NCBI RefSeq assembly: GCF_051055405.1
Contig: NZ_CP167068.1
Coordinates: 806,001-870,000 of the forward strand
Reading direction: 5' to 3'
Length of the DNA stretch: 64,000 nucleotides
Source of the DNA: Pseudolachnospira sp051055405
Lineage (GTDB): Bacteria; Bacillota; Clostridia; Lachnospirales; Lachnospiraceae
Shown here: piece by piece, positions 8,572-16,341 of the stretch
Numbering within the stretch: position 1 is the first letter of the stretch
Layout: every line of letters begins with the position of its first letter
Made by a program: the position numbers and the translations under genes
Notes under the pieces: model-generated
The model's database searches: none
Told to the model about the DNA's origin: nothing
Seen by the model: only the letters and a program-made list of their open reading frames with translations

Positions 8572-9412
8572 TTTTTAGTAACTCCTCTACGTAAGCGGGG
8601 ATATAAAAAGCGCCTTTGTGCAGGGTAGTCGTATAATACCGGCAGGAAAGGCCGCGTTTGTTCCAGCGGGTCTCGTTTAGGTCTCTTAAAGGGTGATACT
8701 TTTTGGAGGCAAAGCCAAACAGCCAGTGGCCGGACGAGTAGGTGGGAATATGGGCCTGATACACCTTGCTGATGGGGAAGGATTCCACGATTCTCTTGTG
8801 GGCCCGCTGGCAGGCGGCGGCGTCTTCCTGGTAAAAAGGACTTTCGTGCTGATTGACCATGATCCCGTCTTCCCGCAGCGCTTTGTAGCAGTTTCCATAA
8901 AATTCCCTGGTAAAAAGGCCCTCTCCGGGACCAAAGGGATCCGTGGAATCGACGATGATCAGGTCGTAACGGTTCTCCTTGGAGCGGATAAAGCGGAGCC
9001 CGTCCTCAAAGTGGATGGTCAGTCTGGGATCGTTCAGGCTGCAGGAGGTCTGCGGCAGATATTTCCGGCAGACTTCCACTACCATTGGGTCGATCTCCAC
9101 CATGTCCATATGCTCAATCTCTGGATACCGGGCCAATTCCCGGATGACCCCGCCGTCTCCCGCGCCGATCACCAATACGTCTCGGACGCAGGGATGAACC
9201 GCCATGGGGATATGGGTAATCATCTCGTGATAGATAAACTCATCTTTTTCTGTCAGCATCATGTAGCCGTCCAGCGTTAAGAAACGTCCGAATTCCGGCG
9301 ATTCAAACACATCGATGCGTTGAAATTCACTTTCCCCGCCGTAAAGCTGGCGGTTTACCCGGATGGAAAACTTCACGTTCGGAGTTTGTTCTTCCGAAAA
9401 CCAAAATTCCAT
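8561..9412 (-). CDS. speE: Spermidine synthase (aminopropyltransferase)
   Basis: 283 residues. N-terminal beta domain, then the methyltransferase-like fold: YHEMITHIPM, VIGAGDGGVIRELARYP (decarboxylated-AdoMet binding), VEIDP and VDSTDPFGPGEGLF (catalytic Asp region). It transfers an aminopropyl group from decarboxylated AdoMet (made by the speD product) to putrescine, or possibly to agmatine. AAGGAGAG precedes the ATG, which sits one base after the speA stop. Length is normal for the bacterial family. Confidence 0.95.
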   Translation of the reverse strand: MEFWFSEEQTPNVKFSIRVNRQLYGGESEFQRIDVFESPEFGRFLTLDGYMMLTEKDEFIYHEMITHIPMAVHPCVRDVLVIGAGDGGVIRELARYPEIEHMDMVEIDPMVVEVCRKYLPQTSCSLNDPRLTIHFEDGLRFIRSKENRYDLIIVDSTDPFGPGEGLFTREFYGNCYKALREDGIMVNQHESPFYQEDAAACQRAHKRIVESFPISKVYQAHIPTYSSGHWLFGFASKKYHPLRDLNETRWNKRGLSCRYYTTTLHKGAFYIPAYVEELLKNVE

Positions 9413-9413
9413 G

Positions 9414-10871
9414 TCAAATCTCTCCTTTCAAGACGTTAAGCCGGTCGATATCGGGAGCCTCCGGTCCGGTCATGGAACAGCCTTTGGCCTTTGCGTATTC
9501 GATATAGTCCAGGATCTCGGCAGTAATCCGTTCGCCTGGAGCCAGAATCGGGATACCAGGCGGATAGCACATGACGAATTCACTGCATACTTTTCCGACG
9601 GTCTGCCGGAGCGGCAGAGATTCCTTTTCGGCATAAAACGCTTCCTGGGGAGAGACGATGACAGCCGGATCGATATATTCCTGCTTCATCAGATCCACGC
9701 GGCTTTTTCCAAAACGCCGGCGGACTTCCGCGAGAGCGCTGACGAGCCGCTCTACTTCCCGATGACGGTCGCCGATGGAAAGATAGGCGAGGATATTGCC
9801 CAAATCGCCAAATTCAATTTGAATGTCGTATTCGTCCCGAAGCAGGTCATAAACCTCAATGCCGGCCAGGCCAACGGGAAGCGTATTGACAGAAAGCTTG
9901 GTGATATCAAAGTCAAAGATACTGTCCTCATTGATCAATTCTCTGGAATAGGCGTAATAGCCTCCGATGGCATTGATTTCTGTTCGAGCATATTCCGCGA
10001 GGCTGACTACCTTTGCGAAAGCCTCCTTTCCCCGCAGGGCCAGGTTACGGCGGGAAATGTCCAGGCTGGAGAGCAGGAGATAAGAACCGCTGGTGGTCTG
10101 CGTCAGGTTGATGATCTGACGGATATGACCCTCCTGCATGGCGGGGCCGGCAAGGAGAAGGGAGCTCTGTGTCAGGCTGCCTCCAGATTTGTGCATGGAT
10201 ACGGCAGCCATATCCGCGCCGGCGGCCATAGCGGAAATCGGAAGATTTTCTCCAAAATAAAAGTGAGTGCCGTGAGCCTCGTCAACCAGGCAGAGCATTC
10301 CATGCTCGTGGGCCAGGCGTACAATGGTTTTCAAATCAGAGCAGATGCCATAATAAGTGGGATTGTTGACTAAAATTGCTTTTGCGTCAGGGTGGTTTTG
10401 GATGGCTGTCCTGACGGCGGAAGCGCTCATGCCGAGAGGAATCCCCAGGCGTTCGTCGCACTCCGGATTGACGTATACGGGAATTGCGCCGCAGAGGACC
10501 ATGGCTCCCATGACGCTGCGGTGGACATTGCGCGGCAGGATGATTTTGTCCCCTCGTTTTGCCACAGAGAGAATCATACTTTGAACCGCGGAGGTGGTTC
10601 CTCCCACCATCAAAAAGGCATGGGCCGCGCCAAAGGCTTCGGCCGCTAATTCTTCTGCTTCTCGGATGACAGAAACTGGATGGCAGAGATTGTCGAGGGG
10701 TTTCATGGAATTTACGTCCATTCCGACGCATTTTTCTCCTAAAAGCGCGGCCAGTTCCGGATTTCCGCGCCCCCGCTTATGCCCAGGGACGTCGAAGGGA
10801 ACGATCCGCATCCGTTTTAAGTTTTCCAGCGCTTCATAGATCGGAGCGCGGTCCTGGGTCAAAGAATTCAT
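9414..10871 (-). CDS. speA: Arginine decarboxylase (fold-type I PLP, Orn/Lys/Arg family)
   Basis: 485 residues. PLP lysine motif AVSMHKSGGSLTQSS, upstream FLMVGGTTSA and LVDEAHGTHF, and a C-terminal domain ending near PPGIPILAPGERI. This is the short form of the lysine/ornithine/arginine decarboxylase family common in Gram-positive bacteria. Arginine is the most likely substrate because agmatinase is encoded two genes downstream; lysine or ornithine cannot be excluded by sequence alone. AGGAGG lies just before the ATG. Confidence 0.9.
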   Translation of the reverse strand: MNSLTQDRAPIYEALENLKRMRIVPFDVPGHKRGRGNPELAALLGEKCVGMDVNSMKPLDNLCHPVSVIREAEELAAEAFGAAHAFLMVGGTTSAVQSMILSVAKRGDKIILPRNVHRSVMGAMVLCGAIPVYVNPECDERLGIPLGMSASAVRTAIQNHPDAKAILVNNPTYYGICSDLKTIVRLAHEHGMLCLVDEAHGTHFYFGENLPISAMAAGADMAAVSMHKSGGSLTQSSLLLAGPAMQEGHIRQIINLTQTTSGSYLLLSSLDISRRNLALRGKEAFAKVVSLAEYARTEINAIGGYYAYSRELINEDSIFDFDITKLSVNTLPVGLAGIEVYDLLRDEYDIQIEFGDLGNILAYLSIGDRHREVERLVSALAEVRRRFGKSRVDLMKQEYIDPAVIVSPQEAFYAEKESLPLRQTVGKVCSEFVMCYPPGIPILAPGERITAEILDYIEYAKAKGCSMTGPEAPDIDRLNVLKGEI

Positions 10872-10892
10872 TGCGATACCTCCTAGTAGGAC

Positions 10893-11639
10893 TTATCCAT
10901 GAAAAATTTCAATCATCTCACGGCGCAGATTGGTCATGATATTCAGCCTTGTCTGAGGCGGAAGCTCATAGACGTCGGTTTTAAACAGATAGTTTTGGAG
11001 ATCGATCTCCTTAATCATCATTTTTGTGTGAAACAGATTGGCGCTGTAGACATTTAAGTCGATGGCGTCGTACCGCTGCAAGGTGGCAGGGTCAATGTAT
11101 TCCTGAATCGAAGAAATTTTGTGATCCATGAACAGTTTTTGTCCGTCCTCGGCGCGGGTAAAGCCGCGCACGCGATAGTCGATGGTAATAATATCGGAAT
11201 CAAAGGAACCAATCAGATAATCCAAAGTGGAAAGGGGCGTAATTTCTCCGCAGGTCGCCACGTCAATGTCTACACGAAACGTAGCCAGACTAGTTTTGGG
11301 ATGAAACTCCGGGTATGTGTGTACGGTTACATGACTTTTGTCCAGATGGCCCAATTGGATCTCACCGCGGGGCTGCATCGGTTCTTCCGCGATCAAGAGA
11401 GTAACCGATGCCCCTTGGGGTTCATAATCCTGGCGGGCGATGTTTAGAACCTGCGCTCCGATTCGGTCGGTAAGCGTAGTCAGGATATGGGTGAGACGTT
11501 CGGAGTTGTACTGCTCGTCGATATAGGCAATATAATCCTGCTGCTCGCGGGCAGTCTTGGCATAGCAGACATCATAAATATTGAAGCTAAGCGATTTGGT
11601 CAAGTTGTTGAAGCCGTACAGTTTTAATCTCTCACCCAT
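10893..11639 (-). CDS. speD: S-adenosylmethionine decarboxylase proenzyme
   Basis: 248 residues, the length of the longer prokaryotic (E. coli-type) AdoMetDC. The self-processing site is LGHLDKSHVTVHTYPE, where cleavage before the serine makes the pyruvoyl group. It supplies decarboxylated AdoMet to SpeE. The ATG at 11639 has GGAGAGGAAAA immediately upstream; an in-frame extension to 11711 would run into the leader terminator and is rejected. First gene of the six-gene polyamine operon; its expression probably depends on read-through of the terminator at 11679-11706. Confidence 0.93.
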   Translation of the reverse strand: MGERLKLYGFNNLTKSLSFNIYDVCYAKTAREQQDYIAYIDEQYNSERLTHILTTLTDRIGAQVLNIARQDYEPQGASVTLLIAEEPMQPRGEIQLGHLDKSHVTVHTYPEFHPKTSLATFRVDIDVATCGEITPLSTLDYLIGSFDSDIITIDYRVRGFTRAEDGQKLFMDHKISSIQEYIDPATLQRYDAIDLNVYSANLFHTKMMIKEIDLQNYLFKTDVYELPPQTRLNIMTNLRREMIEIFHG

Positions 11640-11678
11640 ATCTTTTCCTCTCCATGAATTAGGAAATTTCCTATGAAA

Positions 11679-11706
11679 TAAAAAAGCAGAACGCGGGCGC
11701 TCTGCT
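11679..11706 (-). terminator. Intrinsic terminator/attenuator before speD
   Basis: On the minus strand AGCAGAGCG, loop CCCG, CGTTCTGCT form a 9-bp stem followed by six T. It lies 40 bp upstream of the speD ATG. It either ends an independent small RNA or acts as an attenuator of the polyamine operon. Confidence 0.85.
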
Positions 11707-12062
11707 TGCAAGAATCAATCTATTTGTAGGAAGCAACTCCTCTCCACGGCGGCGCTGCCGCGCCGGGCGATGGAAAATCACCGGTTGATAGGGGCGATGG
11801 AACGAAGGATAAGCTTCTCACTAGAGTCTATATAGCAAATACTTACTTTTACCACTCTTATTGACCGTTTTACAAGTTGATGTGTGCGCACGCACCGGTT
11901 GTAAAGTAACCAACTTATAAAATTGAGCTTTTAACTCAATCAATAATGGCGGATAATACCCGCCGATCGGCAGTTGACCCGGCTGTCCGTATGGCCTTAA
12001 CCCTGTGGGTGGTCAGAGAAAATATTTGCATGGATACTCTGTGGAAACTGTTGTTCCATGAC
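11679..12062 (-). ncRNA. Structured leader or small RNA upstream of speD
   Basis: A ~380-nt transcript is predicted from the promoter at 12070-12098 to the terminator at 11679-11706. No long ORF is present. Many local hairpins are visible: CATGGA...TCCATG closing 12029-12060, an ATTGAG/CTCAAT stem near 11931-11949, GGCGG...CCGCC near 11948-11964, a long stem joining 11866-11880 with 11920-11935, GGCGC...GCGCC near 11750-11764, and a direct repeat TTCCATCGCCC twice near 11765-11805. It lacks RNase P, tmRNA, SRP and 6S signatures that I can recognise. Role inferred: regulatory leader of the polyamine operon or an abundant independent RNA. Confidence 0.6.
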
Positions 12063-12069
12063 GAATATT

Positions 12070-12098
12070 AGTATATCTTAAGAGGCTTTGTATGTCAA
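12070..12098 (-). promoter_or_regulatory. Strong sigma-70 promoter of the speD leader RNA
   Basis: Minus strand TTGACA (12098-12093), exactly 17 bp, then TATACT (12075-12070). Start of transcription is expected near 12060-12064. Confidence 0.85.
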
Positions 12099-12102
12099 GG
12101 AG

Positions 12103-12149
12103 AATTACTTTTTGTTTCCTTTTACCAAATTACTTTTTGTTCCCTTTTA
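12103..12149 (-). repeat. Tandem 25-bp direct repeats abutting the -35 box
   Basis: Two copies of a 22-bp block (12103-12124 and 12128-12149) differing at one position, repeating with a period of 25 bp; minus-strand core GGAACAAAAAGTAATT. They end four bases before the TTGACA box and are A-rich on the transcribed side, so they may serve as UP-element or activator sites. Confidence 0.6.
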
Positions 12150-12159
12150 TCGGGGGATG

Positions 12160-12975
12160 TCAGCAGTCTCCCAGCGAATAAATTTTTCGCGCGTTTTTAT
12201 AAAATACCTGTTCCCAATATTTCTCAGGAATGATGGCTTTGGCGAATGCCACGGTATCGATTTCATTGGCTAGGGGCCAGTCGGTACCGTACAGGAGGCG
12301 ATCGTAACTTTCGGCGTATTGGAGCCAAGTCCGGATGTGGGAAAGGTATCCTTCCTTTTCTTTTAAAAAGCGCTCCATGTCTTGTTTTCCTTCCAGAATC
12401 CCGGAAAGATCAGCCGCGACATTGGGGTTTTTGTCTAAGACGGCAACGGCGTCGACAATCCAAGGGTTGCCCAGATGACACATAACAAAGGAAACTTTCG
12501 GATGTGCCGCCGCTACGTCGTCCATGGTCAGAGGATGGCTGTATTTGAGGCGCGCGCCGCTGGTAGCGGTTGCTCCCATATGGACGGCGACTGGCTTTTG
12601 AAATTGTTCCGCCAATTGGTAAAAGGGAGCGTACATAGGGTCATTTAGATAATAAGGACTATAGCCGGGGTACAATTTGATGCCAACGCAGGAATCTCTT
12701 TTTAAATTTTCCTCCACCAGAGCCAACGCTTCTTTAGGATTGACTGTCGCGAGGACGCTGCCGTCCAGCCCGATGCAGTAGTGAAGAAAATCGGGATATT
12801 TATGATCTTCCGGATAAAGGCTCCGATTTCCCATCACAATTCCATGACAGACGCCGGCGTCCGCGAAGTTTTTTTGAAGTCCTTGCGTTGTATTTTCGTA
12901 TCCCGCGGCAACGGCAATCTGATCAAAGTGCGGAGAGTTTGTAGAAAAATGAATATGGGCGTCTATGATTTTCAT
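12160..12975 (-). CDS. Amidohydrolase family TIM-barrel protein
   Basis: 271 residues of the amidohydrolase-2 (PF04909) type. Metal-binding HIHF is at residues 7-9 (DAHIHFS), with GIKLYPGY, VAVHMGA, FVMCHLGNPW and the C-terminal LLYGTDWPLAN (last Asp). Such enzymes hydrolyse or decarboxylate diverse small substrates; the substrate here is unknown. GGAGG precedes the ATG. It is monocistronic, ends 62 bp upstream of the speD-leader promoter, and is divergent from ddh. Confidence 0.75.
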   Translation of the reverse strand: MKIIDAHIHFSTNSPHFDQIAVAAGYENTTQGLQKNFADAGVCHGIVMGNRSLYPEDHKYPDFLHYCIGLDGSVLATVNPKEALALVEENLKRDSCVGIKLYPGYSPYYLNDPMYAPFYQLAEQFQKPVAVHMGATATSGARLKYSHPLTMDDVAAAHPKVSFVMCHLGNPWIVDAVAVLDKNPNVAADLSGILEGKQDMERFLKEKEGYLSHIRTWLQYAESYDRLLYGTDWPLANEIDTVAFAKAIIPEKYWEQVFYKNARKIYSLGDC

Positions 12976-13123
12976 GAAGATTTAGCCTCCAGCTCGTTTT
13001 TTCTAAACAAAAGTGTATCACAAAAGAGAACGAAAGAAGGAAGGGTCATCAAATACGAGAGAAAAGCAAGAGGTCGCTTACTTTTTGAAATAAAAGAAAA
13101 GGAAAATTTAATAAAATTAGGGG

Positions 13124-13152
13124 TGGAAATTTTAAATCGAATCGGTTACAAT
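13124..13152 (+). promoter_or_regulatory. Candidate promoter of ddh
   Basis: TGGAAA (13124-13129), 17-bp spacer, TACAAT (13147-13152), 49 bp before the ddh start. The -10 is good, the -35 matches four of six. Confidence 0.5.
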
Positions 13153-13200
13153 ATGGCACAGAAGAAAATGGTAGAGACACTGCCAAAGGAGGATAGGATA

Positions 13201-14184
13201 ATGAAAAAGATTCGTATTGGCATCGCAGGTTATGGAAACCTGGGACGCGGCGTAGAGTTGGCGATTCAGAAAAACAGCGATATGGAGCTGGCCGGTATTT
13301 TTACCCGTCGGAATCCGGCGGATGTAAAGCCGGTAACGGCAGGAGCGAAGGTATATGCTCTTGGAGACGCCGCGGCTCATAAAGAGGACGTGGACGTGAT
13401 GATTCTTTGCGGAGGCAGTGCGACGGATCTGCCGGAGCAGACGCCGCAGCTTGCCCAGTGGTTTTCTGTGATCGATAGTTTTGATACCCATGCAAGAATT
13501 CCGGAGCATTTCGCCGCGGTGGATGCCGCGTGCAAGGCGGCCGGTACCCTGGGCGTGATTTCTGTCGGATGGGACCCTGGCATGTTTTCCCTGAACCGTC
13601 TGTATGCGGAATCGATTCTGACAGAAGGCGGAACCTACACGTTTTGGGGACGCGGCGTCAGCCAGGGGCATTCCGATGCGATTCGTCGGGTTCCAGGCGT
13701 AAAGCGTGCGATTCAGTATACAGTGCCGGTTGAGGCGGCGATGGACGCGGTGCGCGCAGGAAAAAATCCGGAGCTTTCTACTAGAGAAAAGCATTTGCGG
13801 GAATGCTATGTGGTAGCGGAAGAGGGCGCGGACAAAGAAGCGATCAGGAAAGCCATCGTGACCATGCCGAATTATTTCTCGGACTATGACACGACGGTTA
13901 CCTTTATGGAAGAAGAGGAGTTCTTAAAGGAACATAATCAGATGCCTCACGGCGGTTTCGTGATGCGCAGCGGCGTGACCGGCGAAGGGACACATCAGAT
14001 GATCGAATATTCCCTGAAACTTGGTTCCAACCCGGAATTTACGGCCAGCGTCCTGATTGCTTACGCCAGAGCGGCCGCCCGTCTGAGAGGCGAAGGTCAG
14101 ACCGGTGCGAAAACGGTGTTTGATATTGCGCCGGCGTATCTGTCTCCTTTATCCGGAGAAGAGCTGCGCAGCCACCTGCTGTAA
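13201..14184 (+). CDS. ddh: meso-diaminopimelate D-dehydrogenase
   Basis: 327 residues, normal for the family. It interconverts tetrahydrodipicolinate and meso-diaminopimelate with NADPH and ammonia, giving a one-step route to the peptidoglycan/lysine precursor. Visible: GIAGYGNLGRGVE (Rossmann), FTRRNP (NADP phosphate), CGGSATDLPEQTP, SFDTHARIPEHF, SVGWDPGMFSLNR and MPHGGFVMRSG in the substrate domain. GGAGGATAGGATA lies directly before this ATG; the reading frame is open further upstream (to 12781) but that extension lacks any family similarity and covers the promoter. Confidence 0.95.
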   Translation: MKKIRIGIAGYGNLGRGVELAIQKNSDMELAGIFTRRNPADVKPVTAGAKVYALGDAAAHKEDVDVMILCGGSATDLPEQTPQLAQWFSVIDSFDTHARIPEHFAAVDAACKAAGTLGVISVGWDPGMFSLNRLYAESILTEGGTYTFWGRGVSQGHSDAIRRVPGVKRAIQYTVPVEAAMDAVRAGKNPELSTREKHLRECYVVAEEGADKEAIRKAIVTMPNYFSDYDTTVTFMEEEEFLKEHNQMPHGGFVMRSGVTGEGTHQMIEYSLKLGSNPEFTASVLIAYARAAARLRGEGQTGAKTVFDIAPAYLSPLSGEELRSHLL

Positions 14185-14300
14185 AGTGTAGAGAAAAGAG
14201 TTGAGCGATGACAACAGATGGGATGTGCATTTGTATGCCGCCTCATAAAAGAAAATGATTTTGTGAAGAGCCAGAGGATGGCCAGAAGGAGGATACCGGC

Positions 14301-15992
14301 GTGAAAAAAGAACGTTCTGCTGTAATTACGGAAGAAACAACGGAAAAGGTGCGGCCGGTTTATGTGGTCGGACATATGAATCCGGATACCGATTCCATCT
14401 GTTCTGCAATCGCTTATGCAAATCTAAAGGAAAAGCTGACTGGAGTTCCCCATTACCCGAAACGGGCCGGTCAGCTGAACCTGGAAACCCAGTATGTGCT
14501 TCAGCGGTTTGGCTTTCCGCAGCCTTATTTTATCAGCGACGTCCGGCGTCAGGTCAAGGACATGGATATCCGCCGTTTTAAACGGGTTCTTAGCTGCCTG
14601 TCATTGAAGAAAGCCTGGGAATGGATGGCAGATATGAGCGTAGTGACTCTGCCGATTGTGAATGAGGAGGGCTTTCTGACCGGGATTATCACCGAGGGCG
14701 ATATTGCGGAGTCCTATATGGGCATGTATGACAGTAAAGTGGTTTCCCAGGCGGGAACTTCTTACAAGAACCTGGTGGAAACCTTGGGCGGCGAACTGAT
14801 TGTGGGAGATAAGAACAACGTGCTGGCCGAGGGGAAAGTCTTAATTGCCGCGGCGAATCCGGATACGATGGAAGAATTTATCGAGCCGGGCGATATTGTG
14901 ATCACGGGAAACCGCTACGAATCTCAGTTTTGCGCCATTGAGATGAACGCGGCCTGTGTGATCGTGACCGGCGGCTCGAAAGTGTCCCGGACCATCACAA
15001 AGTTAGCCGGTGAGCAAAACTGTGCGATCATTGAGACTCCTTACGACACTTTTACCGTGGCTCGATTGATCAACCAGAGTATCCCCATTGATTTTTATAT
15101 GAAGAAGGAAAACCTGATTACCTTCCATCCCAATGACTTTATTGACGATGTAAAAGACACGATGACCAAATACCGCCACCGGGATTTTCCAGTGGTTGAC
15201 AACGAAATGCGGCTGCTTGGCATGATCTCCCGGCGAAAGCTGTTGGGCGCAAAGAAAAAGCAGGTGATCCTTGTGGATCACAATGAGCGCTCTCAGGCCG
15301 TAGACGGTATTGAGGACGCCGACATTTTGGAAATTATTGACCATCACCGGCTGGGAAGTCTGGAAACCATCAATCCGGTCTTTTTCCGAAATCAGCCCTT
15401 GGGATGCACGGCGACCATCGTGTATCAGATGTATCAGGAAAATCAGATCGAGGTCGAGCCTGGGATTGCCGGCCTTTTGTGTTCGGCGATTCTTTCCGAC
15501 ACTCTGGTATACCGTTCTCCCACCTGTACGCCGATGGACCGGCAGGCGGCGGAGGAACTGGCGAAGATTGCCGGGATTTCTGTGGAAGAGCACGCGCAGG
15601 CCATGTTTGCGGCGGGAAGCAATTTTGCCAGCCGGACAGCGGAAGAGATTTTCTATCAGGATTACAAGAAATTTAATGTGGGAGATCGTACCCTGGGGAT
15701 TGGTCAGGTCAATATGATGTCCAGGAAAGAAATGGAAGAGCTTCAGGGACGTTTACTGCCTTATATGAGCAAGGTATTGAAAGAGAAGACCGTGGATATG
15801 GTGTTTTTCATGCTGACCAACATCATGGAGGAAAGCACCCTGCTGCTTTGTCAGGGCGAGGGCGCCGCGGAGGTGGCGGCCGGAGCGTTCCATCAGGCGC
15901 CTCAGGAAAGCATGTACCTGCCGGGCGTTGTGTCCCGGAAAAAGCAGGTAGTGCCGTCGGTGATGTCTGCGATTCAGAACGAAAATATATAA
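14301..15992 (+). CDS. ppaC: CBS/DRTGG-domain manganese-dependent inorganic pyrophosphatase (family II)
   Basis: 563 residues, the length of regulated family II PPases. DHH N-lobe begins GHMNPDTDSICSAIAYA; then a CBS motif (about 85-140), a DRTGG-like insert (about 160-290), a second CBS (about 295-350), and DHNERSQAVDG, IIDHHRLG completing the active site, with the DHHA2 lobe at the end. It hydrolyses pyrophosphate; adenine nucleotides bound by CBS domains normally control activity. GTG start with AGAAGGAGGATA upstream. Follows ddh by 116 bp and may be co-transcribed. Confidence 0.9.
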   Translation: MKKERSAVITEETTEKVRPVYVVGHMNPDTDSICSAIAYANLKEKLTGVPHYPKRAGQLNLETQYVLQRFGFPQPYFISDVRRQVKDMDIRRFKRVLSCLSLKKAWEWMADMSVVTLPIVNEEGFLTGIITEGDIAESYMGMYDSKVVSQAGTSYKNLVETLGGELIVGDKNNVLAEGKVLIAAANPDTMEEFIEPGDIVITGNRYESQFCAIEMNAACVIVTGGSKVSRTITKLAGEQNCAIIETPYDTFTVARLINQSIPIDFYMKKENLITFHPNDFIDDVKDTMTKYRHRDFPVVDNEMRLLGMISRRKLLGAKKKQVILVDHNERSQAVDGIEDADILEIIDHHRLGSLETINPVFFRNQPLGCTATIVYQMYQENQIEVEPGIAGLLCSAILSDTLVYRSPTCTPMDRQAAEELAKIAGISVEEHAQAMFAAGSNFASRTAEEIFYQDYKKFNVGDRTLGIGQVNMMSRKEMEELQGRLLPYMSKVLKEKTVDMVFFMLTNIMEESTLLLCQGEGAAEVAAGAFHQAPQESMYLPGVVSRKKQVVPSVMSAIQNENI

Positions 15993-16027
15993 AGAAGAGA
16001 GATTGACGGCGATATCAGGAACAGGTG

Positions 16028-16066
16028 ATACCCTGCGAAAGCAAAAACTTTCGCAGGGTATTTTTT
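16028..16066 (+). terminator. Intrinsic terminator after the pyrophosphatase
   Basis: 14-bp perfect stem (16028-16041 with 16048-16061), loop CAAAAA, then six T. Confidence 0.95.
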
Positions 16067-16107
16067 CTTCAATAGGAAATTTCAATGAAATTTCCTATTG
16101 AAGAAAA
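16063..16107. repeat. 22-bp perfect inverted repeat containing the AGGAAATTTC motif
   Basis: Arms 16063-16084 and 16086-16107 are perfectly complementary around a single A. The left arm begins in the T-tract of the preceding terminator. Each arm carries AGGAAATTTC, a decamer also found beside two other terminators in this window (11661, 19460). The rest of the 349-bp gap to the response regulator holds only the regulator's upstream region with GATAAG repeats at about 16235-16257. Confidence 0.8.
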
Positions 16108-16341
16108 GTGCTCCGCGATGGATCGCACTGCGATGCAGCGCAAGTCCTTTAGGGCAAATGATAATGGATGAATGGAAAAGGGAATGTTATGAAAAGCAAT
16201 CGAGGAATGGAGGTAGTATTATAAAGGAAAATATGATAAGATAAGGATACTGATAAGAGTATGTTTACAAGTTTGATACAATAACGGCGTATCCTATCCG
16301 TGGAGGTGAGACGGATGCGGAAACGCATAGGAGAGCGAAAA

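Noticed and set aside
11679..12062. tmRNA, RNase P, SRP or 6S RNA assignment for the speD leader
   Set aside because: No tRNA-like T-loop or tag frame, no GAGGAAAGTCC-type RNase P core, no SRP loop motif, and no single long 6S-like hairpin could be recognised.
12781..13200. In-frame 420-bp upstream extension of ddh
   Set aside because: It has no family similarity, lies antisense over the amidohydrolase start and covers the ddh promoter and ribosome site; the ATG at 13201 is well supported.
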